Shown here: piece by piece, positions 29,231-39,283 of the stretch
Position numbering within the stretch: the first letter of the stretch is position 1
How the letters are laid out: each line of letters starts with the position of its first letter
Source of the DNA: Lanius collurio
Taxonomy: Eukaryota > Chordata > Aves > Passeriformes > Laniidae
DNA length: 64,000 nucleotides
Direction of reading: 5' to 3'
NCBI GenBank assembly: GCA_020086605.1
Contig: JACBWW010000021.1
Location: forward strand, 5,334,335-5,398,334
The notes under the pieces: generated by a model
What the model was told of the DNA's origin: nothing
The model's input: the letters and a program-made list of their open reading frames with translations, nothing else
The model's database searches: none
Translations under genes and position numbers: made by a program

Positions 29231-32200
29231 CTCCCCATGCCAGGATCCTCTCCCAGGGCTGGACATAGTCTGATGCAAACAGGTGCCAAAGCTCATTTTC
29301 CCTTTCTTTTCCTTGCTAATTCAATGTTTATACTGTGACTTTCACTCCCTGGGCAATATGCACCAAAAATGTGGCCTGAGAAGACCTTCTTTTCCTCTGT
29401 CAGTCCTGAAGAGAAATATGAGAGACAGCTCCTCCACCTGAACAACATTATGGAATGCTATAAATATGTTAATTCTCTAATTTATTGAGGTTAAAACTTA
29501 CTTAACCTATTTAAAAAATGTCACTGTTTCCAGGGTATCAACCATTAAAAGTATACCTTAAAGAGACCTACAGAAAAGCTTGGGTGTATGTCATGAATGT
29601 CATGTTATTTCATGGCTTTACATTAAGCATCTTAATTACCCCATCTCCTTACTCTTAGATTACCAACTAGAACAGGTTCAAAACTTTGTCTAAGTGAAAT
29701 CTGCAGAGCATAAAAGGAATTCACAGTAAATATCTCTTGCTTGTAGATAGACATGACACAAAAATGTGTGGTTTGGTATTTGTTCTGTACTGGTATTGTT
29801 ATTCTTGTCTATTGATTATGTTTCTGCCATAGTTTATTTTGAGTTCATTACAGAACTTTGCCTTACAGTCCGATGTGACTAAGCTTATGCTTAGCATTAT
29901 TATTGTATCATTTGCTTGTAAGCTCTGCCTCTTTTATTGCTGAATTATAAATTTTTAGCAATGTTATTTAGAAAAGAAATGTCCGCAAATGTCTAAGATT
30001 TTTTTCAGGTTTTACTCAGATCAGTTTAAACTCTTCAAATCTTAGATAAAATAAAATACAGCTTAGTAGAGCCTATAGTTATAACCTTAACATTAATTTA
30101 TCAATGACTAGGAGTGGCCAGAAAATTACTATTTAGGGAGGGTTTCCATACATTTTGGGATGAAAATCATCTCAATTTTTTTTTTTTCACAGCTTCTTGA
30201 GGAAAATGAGACAAATTCTCTGATGCAGTCAAGGGCATGGAAGGTAGATCTTCTACATCCAAAACTACTGGCTGTTTAGTATTATATATTATTTAAGATA
30301 TATCTCACTTTATAGTGTACATTTCCACATCCCAGTTTGAAGGCACAATTTGATTATTACTGGTTGGTTGTTTTCTTGCTTTCAGTTGAGGACAAGCTGC
30401 TACAAGGACTCCTCAGGCTTCTGTTCTCAAGCTCAAGGTGTCCAGAGAAGGATTTGTGCAGGGTCTAGTCTGTCTGGAAACCTTTCCCATCCTAGGCTGT
30501 GTGCAGAGTAACAGGATGCTTTGCCATGACTTGCTAAGCCACCTTGGGAGCCAGGCAAGGTGGGTATTTGGCAAAGAGAATAAGTTTTTCAAATACTGAA
30601 TAGCAAAGTATTGAACTTCAGAAGAAGAAAGCCCCCCCACTGGAAATAAAATAAAAACATATAGTCCTTCAGGGAACTAGCACATTGAATAACAAGCAGA
30701 TAAGAATGAATTGTTCCTTTCAAGTCAGTTTTTAAAAGGGAAAATATTTAGAAAGTGAATCTTGCAATCTAGGTAAAAGTGATTTTGTTTTATGCAGCTA
30801 CCAGTGAAGAGTCCTGGTGCAGTGGTACTTGTAAGTTGTAATCAATAGGCATGAATTATTTAGAAGACATGGGATAAAAATGAATGAGTATTAAACCAGA
30901 ATTAATCCACCATATAAGCACTAAGGAATGTGTATGTGTTCCTAGCAAATCGGTAGTGACATCCATTTGGAATCTCAGTTTACATGAATGAAAAAGGTAT
31001 AAGTAAATGTTTCATCATCTAACTGTAAATAAATTTTAGCTAAAATGCATGAACTAACTCTTAAGGATCAAGTTACTTATATTAGAATGTCTACAGTATA
31101 TAAAACCTGACATTCTGGCCAGATGGTGTGAGAATAAGAAGTGACTGGACTTCAAATAAATAACAAGAAATCATGTGCAATGGGGTTCACTCGACCACCA
31201 CACATTAAAACAACCTGCAAAAAAGAGATGAGGCAGTTTAGGAGAAAAGTTTCTATGTTGGAGGGGCAGTGAAAAATCTCATTTGACACGGATACTGAGT
31301 TAGTCCCACTTTTTGTTTCTTCTGTCTACAGAAGTGAGGTCTCAACAGAGCTTTTGGGTCCTGGAGAAACCTGATGAGAGATATCATTCCAAACCCACTG
31401 ACAGAGAAGGAAGAGGAGTAATAGTACTCACATGTAAATGAAGTGAAGCAAGGCCTGAAAAATGCTTCATGATAAGAGGAAAAAAATGAGGAATTAAGAG
31501 TGCCCAAAAGAGTACTTTATAGTACAAACACCTATGGGATGGGAAGAAAATACTAAATAGGTAATGGAGATGAGAGAGGTTAGAGATAATTCCTCCAAAA
31601 ATACTAAAATGAGCTTCTTGAACTACAGTTGTATCTCTCTAGTATACATATGAATAGATATGGAGTCAGGAAATGGTTATTTGCAAGCTAAAGCAGAAAG
31701 TCCATTGGTATTGCTTTCAAACATAGATACTATCTAGAAGGCAAGCCCATGTAAAATGTTTTCCAAAAGAACTTGGTTAAAATTTCAGAAGTATGGGTGG
31801 TTGGGAATGAGAATTTCCAGCATATCTGATAATAGAGGAAAAGTAGAAACTGCTCATCTTAGCATATCCTGTAAAATTCTGTAGGCACACCCAGGTGTGC
31901 CCTTATTAAAGTACCAAGAATGTTTCTGGACTAATTACAGTAAAAGCAAAGTTGTTCAGTGGTGGTGTTTATCTGTTACAATGGCACAGTGCTCACTGAT
32001 TCTTGCATGAGTGACAGCAAGGTTAAGTTAGAGATCTTCTGAAGGAGGACTTTTTTAGCCATGGGGGACAAAAGGAGGGGAAGAAAGGACTGACAAAGGT
32101 TGTGTACAAAGAAGCCCTTAATGCAGATTTGCCATAAGGCAAGATAATAGTGCTTGAGTGTTATGAACTGCAGAAACTGCATGAACACATTATATTTTAA

Positions 32201-35200
32201 ACACTTAATCTGTTTTACAAACTATGTACATTCTTCTGCTAAATAAGATGAATTGGGATTCAAGAAGCAGCACATCCTGACAAATCTTCTCCTAAAGGCA
32301 TCCATTAATATAAATCAACAGTAGCAATTTTGTTTGATCATTTATTTGCAAGAATCATTAAGGTTTATTAGCATAATTATTCCCTGTGGGACTTCATGTC
32401 ACATAAATGAAAAATGGCATTATCAATATTTAAAAGATAAGTATGTAATGTTCAGAGTACTTAAACAGTACTCTGCAGGTGGTGTCCAGCTGTAGCAAAT
32501 TAGATTTGGTTTGATTTCTAAATTCTAGAGATATAACTTGAGACAAAACTAGGTTCCTTATTGTGCAAGGCATAAGCACCCAGCTGAACTCTGTAGTTAC
32601 TCATTACTGTACATGTGTGTAACACTGTTTTCTGATTTCAAGGAAGCAACTCGTTTTAAAATACGAAAGGAAAGGTGAATATGCTTACTGGTAGAAATCC
32701 TTCTATATTCTCACTGTCTTTCTTACTTTTAACAGTTGTATATGATGACTTGAAATTTTCTCAGTGAAATGAGACAGCTTTTTTCCTCATCTCAGTGGAG
32801 ACATGGAGAAGGGCCTTGCTTTCCTGCAGGAGTTCTGAAACCAAAATCAGCTGGTTTCTCTGTAGAAGCTCTGTGATAATCTTAGTACTACCAATGAGGC
32901 TTGGCTTGCAGGAGCACTTTTTGAAACAGACACAGGAACTGATGTATAGTAAAGCCTGTGGGTAACCATGGCGGGGACATTCCACGGACAGAAATCTGTG
33001 GGCTTTGTCTGGCCCACAGCAATGCAGAACCAATTCACTGCTTCTGTGAGGAATTTTTATTGGAGCACAAAATTGCTGTTTTGTCAGCAGCAAAATGTAT
33101 TGATAACCACTGTGTACTCTTCTCCTCTCTAAAAGCTCTTGAATAAAACATCAATCATTTTACTAAACATGCCCCAGGACTCCTCCAGACATATCCCTGT
33201 GTGGGGCAGGGAGGCAGAGCTTGCACCAGCCTGGGGCTCATCACGAGGCTCTGCCAAGGCTGCTGGGCAGGAGGAAGTGCCAGTGTAAGAGATGGATGCA
33301 GGCAGTAGAATAACTTGCACCTCGTTCTCTGACCTTTTTGGGACTGATGTTTGTTTCTGTTACTGCCCTTCAGTTGCCCTTTCCATTGGTCAGCTTGAGG
33401 TTATGGCTACGGATTAGTTTGTTTAATACTCTGTTGTTTGCAAATGACATCTTTTTTCTTAGTATTCTGCTCTTTGCTAAGCTCCCCTTTGGAGCTCCTC
33501 AGCTTTTTAATTATTCACAAAGGCTGAACTGAATTCTTTGGAATTAATTGTGTTTGGTGGTATCTTGCAGGAATGAAAGGGGTTCTGCTTTCTTCTAAGC
33601 ACATTTCTTGGTGCTTTCAAGTCTGCACTCATGTTAGAACACATGCCAACACCTGGACTTGGTGCTTCCCAGGGAATAGGCAGTCCCCAGGAAGCATTTG
33701 CCATCTCACCCTTTTGCTTGGTGTATACTTTTTTATGGGTGCTGCTATAGGAGTAGTAAAGCTTAGTTCTTAACTGTTTATTTCTCAATATGTCATTCAC
33801 CTTTGGAAATTAGAAATCGTCCTTTCAGAGGTGTATGTTCTGATGGCTTTGCATACAAAATACTGAAAAGAAACTGTGATCTGGTAAGTGCTTAATGATA
33901 GCCAAAATTTGCTGGGGGGATGATGATCACTGGGTGAAGGCCATGTCTTGTTTTAGTTTTCCCTCTGCCCATTCAGTTGGGCACTTTGGCAGATGAGTTT
34001 GCAGGCTGGTTACTCAAATGCCTCCTCTGCACCCCACACAGAAAAGACAAGGATAAACTAAAATAGGAAATAATCTAATCTTTCCTTTCAAACTAAAAGC
34101 TACAAATGAAGCTTGTTGTCTTGAAGGACACTTTTGATGAATACTTGTATCAGAGATCCCATGTCAAAGTCTCAGTAAATATATACTTTCTTAAAACTTT
34201 TTACAAACAGTACTTTCATGCTCATAAACATCCAGATTCTCTACTAAAAATCATCTCCACTTTCCTAAGTAAGGACTCAGTCTTTTTATTTGAATTTACA
34301 ATCTCTGTTCTCTTTCATTGGTTATGATAGGTAAGTGGATAAAGGTCTTGCTGCAAAAAAACACAAGTGTCATTATAGCAGTGTTTTACAACATTCTTTA
34401 TAGAAGAACTATATGTTCTGTACCTAGACAAGGTGTTTAAAAAAAATTCTTATAGGTGAAGCAGAAAGCCTGGTATTCTCAGCAGAAAGCACTTGCATGC
34501 TCCCCAGTGTTTGCTAGTTGAATTAATAGAAGCATGGTGGACATGGCTTCCCAATTGTGTTCAAATCACTGAATGGTGGCAAAGTGGTGGCCAAACTGGA
34601 AAAGAAAACTGAGTTGTACTACTAAATACTTATTAAACCGACATTTGTCCCATCAGAAACAGATGTATTTTTGTTGAATACTTTTGAAGCACTGGGTATT
34701 TTTGTTCCTAATAATATTTTTGTTTACTGTCCATAATGTCATGAGTAAAAGATTGCTTCTGCCTACTGCTGCTATGGGACATGTTTTCCCTACTACTGCA
34801 GTATAATTAAAAGAAAAAAAAATTAGTACTAAGACTTTGTTGACAGTGATAGCCCCTTAGCTGCTAAATCTGCTATCCCATCCATCACTAATCTCAAGCA
34901 AAGCAAGCATTAGTTTCTCTGTGACTTATCTGGGTCCTTAGTAGATCAATAGCACAGCTCAGATGTTTCAGACTCTTCCCTGTTAATTCGCATTTATCTT
35001 TTCATCCAAAGAAAGTAAATTACCTCACAGAGAAGCTGTGTTATCCCCAACAGTGGTTTATAATGTTGCCAAGTCAGCGTGACCCACATATCTTATCTCA
35101 GCTGCAATGCATTTGTCACTGTCTCATGTTATGATCATCTGGTAAAATGCCCTAGAAAAGAGATAAACTTGCAAAATGGCTTCACCGTTTTCATTTAATG

Positions 35201-38200
35201 ACCTTTTCTGCCATGTGTTCCTTGTATCACCTTCAACTGAAACTGCTAAATAAAGGGAACTTACTTTTTCCCTTTAATGCTCCTTTTCTTTGTTTTTACC
35301 ATTAGCATTCCTTGGCAGTCTTCACTTCTGCTGTCAGGAGTTCATCAAAGGGTGCTGATACTGAGTTTAAGAACTGACTCATTTATTAAGATGCTGTGTT
35401 AACGCTGAGATAGGACAGCTGAGTTTAACTCTACATTTGTACAATTGGCTGCTGATTACCTAAAGCTTTTCAAGCTCTAGGAGGGTTTAATGCTCTTAGG
35501 AAAAAGGAATGAGAATCAGGTCACTGACCTGTAGCTGCAACCAGGCTGCTGCAAGAATAAATGCTCTGTGGAACAAGAGTTTGGTAGCAATTATGCAGCA
35601 GGGACTCATCCCTTTCCATATTATAGGAAGATAGATAGTTCATTTATCTGGTTTTCTAAAAACTTCATAAGCTATGTAATGAAAGAAAACTGAAATAGAA
35701 ACACACTGGATTTCTAAGAAGTCTGACCCAGCTGGTTGCTAAAACAGTGCATTTTCATTCTCCTTCTTCAGAAGAGCACAGCAACTCCACCTGGACTGAA
35801 CTCTGCTCTGCATGTGTGAAATTCTTAGGTCTTTAACTGAGAAATTAATCAGTGCCATCAAGGAGCTCTGCTTTTGACATCAGGAGAAGGTAGGTCTGTT
35901 TTCACCACAGTGCTTGATTTCTTCCCAAATAGGAAGGTAGAGGGAGGCCCCTCCAGGGAGGGGGGGGGTGTCACTTGCTGTGACTGCACAGCTGGGAGGA
36001 GGAGCAGCAAAACCAGGTGCTTGCCTCTCAGGTGGAGGAGGAGCACCCAAGTGAGATGACCTTGATGAGGAGAACGGGATGTGCTAAGAGGGCCTGGCAC
36101 AGAAGTTCTTGGCCAGGTGCAGGTGTGCAGAGAGCCAACAGGGAGATGCAGCCAGTGCTGGGGAGCAGCAGTGGTTGCAAACTGAAAAAGGGGAACTTCT
36201 GGATGGATGTAAGGGGGGGAACATTAAAAAAATTAAGATGCCTAAGCTTTAAGACAGGAGTCTGCAGTTCCTGGGGGTGCTCTCAAGGAAAGATGAAACC
36301 AGTAGTTGCATCTAAATGGAGGGAAACGATTATTTTCCATCTCTTATGTATTCCATTTAATGGAAGAACAAGGCATGGGTGTATTGGGTGTTTCTGTGGA
36401 GCTTATGGGTTATTTTCCTTGTTCTCTATGTGGGGTGACTATGTGCTGAGAGGTTACTTACCTTCTTTTGGAAATCAGCAGGCACAGAATGTTTACTGAG
36501 CTGTCCCTGTGGCTTAACTTATGTAGGGGAAAGCAATAAGGGCATTAAAGGTAAGAGTTCCTGAGCACAAACTGCCATAAGGTATTGAGGCTAAAGGAGT
36601 TCTCTGGTTGCAGTTTCTATCTTCTTTACATTTTAAGCACACTTCAGCAGATGTCAAATGTATAGGAAATAAAAAAATAGTGAGGTTCTGAGAACTGGAA
36701 ACCTTCAAATATTTTCCCATTGGCAATCTTTCAGGATATTAGTCCTGTGGTCTGTCTCTTCTGTGAAAGATACACTGCTAACAAATAATTTACATGCAAA
36801 TACAAGCCACCTCTTAATTTTAAAAATAACTTTGTGAACTGACTCATTGGTCTCTGATATGTACTTTGTTCAAGCATTTTTACTCCCACTTTTCTGAGTA
36901 CCTTGCTGTCCTGGAGACTGACTCAAGGTGTGTTTGTGCTCTCCTTTTAGAGGGTTGCTGTTCCAAAATGAGGGTGTCATGTGAGCAAAGATGACATTTT
37001 ACATCTCAAGGTTATTTGCTCTTATTTCCTAAAATGAAGGGGCAGGGACTTTATTTTGTTTTTTTGTTTGGTAAGAAAGAAAATTCCGTTATTTACAGTG
37101 AGGCACATATCTGCTTACTGAGGAGAAGGGGCAGCAAAGTTCCTTTTGGACCTTTATCCCCCCAGCTCTGCCACCTCCAAACCTTGAGCACTGAAAGTCA
37201 CTGCTATGCCAGAGTAGTTAAAAGATTCCTTCTCTCTAAGTCAATGCTTTGGAATCCAATATTGGAGGAGTGGGGAATGGGGGGTGGGTTGGGGTTGGTG
37301 TTGACATTTGTTTCCTTGCCTAATGGTGAAGAAACTGATTTTTTAATGTTTGAGGTTTTGGGGGGGGGGGTTTTGTGGATTTTGGTTTGTTGTTTTTTTG
37401 GTTTTTTTTTTTTTTTTTTTAAGAGAAGTATAGTGGTAGCACCACTTGCAAATAAGAACTAGAGAAAGTTTATGATCTTTTTCTGACTCATCTCTCTCTG
37501 CTTGTATCATTTTAAAGACATGGTCTCCTGTTGTTTATTCCTCCTTTCCCCAGGTATTGTGGGAAAACATTTTTCTTACTAAGAAGACACAGAATAACCA
37601 AAGCTCCAGAAAGAATTCCACCATTGCGGGAAAATTTGTACAAGATTTAAAATAATAAGTGTTCTCCTTCCAAAAATATACAGACACATCCAGCACTGCA
37701 TCAGTAGAAACAAGCAGACTTTTTACCTAATTCTCAGAGGTGTTCTTCTCTTAGGCTTTATTAATTTTAATTAATTTTATAAATGTTGTAAGGTGTTTTG
37801 AATAATGATAGTGTGCCCCAGCCAAACCATCTTTAGTTATTCCAATTGCAGCCCTCAGAGAGAGACCAGGCTGAATTACCCTCTCCAGCTTCACCTGACC
37901 ATCCACCTTCAGGTGTAGCAAATCAGCTCCTGGAGGGTTCTTAAGCCCAGCCAGAAGGCTCAGTGGGAAGAAGAAGAGGAGAGGTGAGAGCGGCTTGTAT
38001 TTACTCTCTGTCCTGTGCTGTCTTGTTGTTTGGATTTCCTGGACTAATTTGGCTGCTGGCCACTGGATGGGTTTTGTTGCTGCCATCACCTTGACTCTGC
38101 TTGCCTGGGTCTGGAGCACCAAGGACTGAAAGGTACTGACAGATAAACTGTGCTAAATGGGAATTGGGAAAGGAGAAGCTGAAAGCAAGGAATAGATAAA

Positions 38201-38340
38201 GAGGACTGTGCTGCACTGGGTTAAGAACCAATTGTATCATCTGAAAAGTGTGTGCAGAGCTCTTGGACAAAGTGAAGGGACCAATAAAGTAATGTGTAAT
38301 CTCATTCACAGCAGTTGCAAAATGTATCCGTGCTGTATTA
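29231..38340. other. intergenic, nothing coding recognised
   Basis: Mostly AT-rich DNA with some GC-richer patches (about 33170-33310, 35860-36200, 37850-38110) that may be old dispersed repeats. G11 lies at 37360-37370 and T19 at 37402-37420. The open frames at about 36017-36499 and 37016-37462 open from non-ATG codons or run through homopolymers, and I do not support them as genes. Confidence 0.5.
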
Positions 38341-38485
38341 TAGATAAGTTAGTAGAATGTATAAGTACTGTGTTAAGTAAGTGTAAGTAAGTGAACTATA
38401 TAGGTTATGCATAAGTATGTAAAAGTAGTGTAGTGGTAAGTATAGGATAAGTAAGCATAATACACAAAAGAGTTGATAAGTAGCT
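38341..38485 (+). repeat. degenerate TAAGTA-rich simple repeat
   Basis: About 145 bases dominated by irregular copies of TAAGTA, TAAGTG and GTAAGT, densest at 38365-38395 and 38435-38455. On the minus strand it gives a falsely hydrophobic open frame. It may be low-complexity DNA or part of the U3 region of an old LTR, since the next 400 bases look LTR-like. Confidence 0.6.
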
Positions 38486-38499
38486 ATTATTGTACAAAT

Positions 38500-38890
38500 T
38501 AGAAGATGTGTGAGTTCCTGCACGATGCCCAGAGAGGTGATGCAGGTTTTAAACAATAAGAAGCTTCTGCGTAATCACATTGCTTCGTTGAATAGAAGTG
38601 CTGAGTTCCTGCATATAAAGTAGATTACATCAATGAATTTTAAATACTGCTTTAAATGAGCTTTAATGTCTTTAGTTTTACTTAACTGCGTAGGAAGGAA
38701 CATAAAGGTGAGGAAAGTGGGTGGGCTGAGTTGGGGGAATTGGGTACAGCAAGCTTGATTTCCTTCCTGGAGCAGAGTCAATCCGGCAAAACTCTGGAGG
38801 GAGCAGTTGTGCTCCGTGTAAGGTTTCTCTCTGGAATATTAAGGGCTGAGCTTTCTTGAATAAAGCATACTCTGTACCAAATAGCCTTAC
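38500..38890 (+). mobile_element. possible old LTR-like segment
   Basis: Weak evidence only. A 12-base direct repeat, TGAGTTCCTGCA, lies at 38511-38522 and 38602-38613. A TATAAA follows at 38614-38619 and an AATAAA at 38859-38864 with a short T/G-containing tail. The spacing fits an LTR with a longer R region, but no ends or target-site duplication were found. It could equally be ordinary intergenic sequence. Confidence 0.22.
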
Positions 38891-39128
38891 CAGAATCATG
38901 TAGAATCATCTGTTTTGGTGATGTTCAGGTTCTGGCTGATGTGTTCTGCTCTGTGCCTGTATCTCCCATACCTGTTGGGGATCCATCGTCGTAGCTATGA
39001 GGGAGAGAAATTCTTAATTAAACGCTGCCACCTGGGGTTTGTGTTTAGAAGTGAGTCAAGTGCATTAATTCAAAGTCACGATTCAAGAAATGCTTTTAAA
39101 TGTCAGCTTTCAGAGGTCCCCCTCGCAG

Positions 39129-39136
39129 TGACGTCA
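39129..39136. promoter_or_regulatory. CRE palindrome (CREB/CREM site)
   Basis: A perfect TGACGTCA about 140 bases upstream of the MNS1 start codon. CREM-tau acts through such sites on many post-meiotic testis genes, which fits MNS1 expression; actual use is an inference. Confidence 0.6.
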
Positions 39137-39165
39137 CGCGGCCCGGGCCCCGCCTCCTCCGAGGT

Positions 39166-39171
39166 CACGTG
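39166..39171. promoter_or_regulatory. E-box CACGTG
   Basis: CACGTG palindrome within GGTCACGTGCC, a USF/MYC-family type site in the MNS1 CpG-island promoter. Confidence 0.5.
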
Positions 39172-39194
39172 CCAGGCTCGCGTCGCCCCCTCGG

Positions 39195-39199
39195 CCAAT
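39195..39199 (+). promoter_or_regulatory. CCAAT box
   Basis: CCAAT in the context GGCCAATCA, an NF-Y type site about 80 bases upstream of the MNS1 start codon. Confidence 0.5.
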
Positions 39200-39256
39200 C
39201 AACGGGGGCAATTCCCCAGCCCTGAAACCGCGCCCTGGAGCCCGGCGGCGCCACGC

Positions 39257-39270
39257 GCTGCCACGGCAAC
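39257..39270. promoter_or_regulatory. RFX X-box at MNS1 start
   Basis: The 14-base imperfect palindrome GCTGCCACGGCAAC differs at two positions from the RFX consensus GTTGCCATGGCAAC. It ends seven bases before the first ATG. RFX2 and RFX3 drive motile-cilium genes through X-boxes near the transcription start, so this fits the known biology of MNS1. Binding is not shown by sequence alone. Confidence 0.7.
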
Positions 39271-39277
39271 GGCCGCC

Positions 39278-39283
39278 ATGATG
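39278..39283 (+). CDS. MNS1: MNS1 coding exon 1 (Met-Met)
   Basis: Only two codons, ATG ATG, after GCCGCC, followed by donor GTGAGG at 39284. Phase 0. The assignment rests on the strong initiation context, the promoter motifs just upstream and the in-phase join to exon 2. Mammalian MNS1 has a longer N-terminus, so an exon may be missing or the start may differ. Confidence 0.65.

Noticed and set aside
36017..36499. 160-codon plus-strand open frame
   Set aside because: It opens from a GTG, shows no recognisable domain, no splice framing and no codon pattern unlike its surroundings.
37016..37462. 148-codon plus-strand open frame
   Set aside because: Its end is a translated G11 and T19 homopolymer tract, it does not open from ATG, and nothing in it resembles a known protein.
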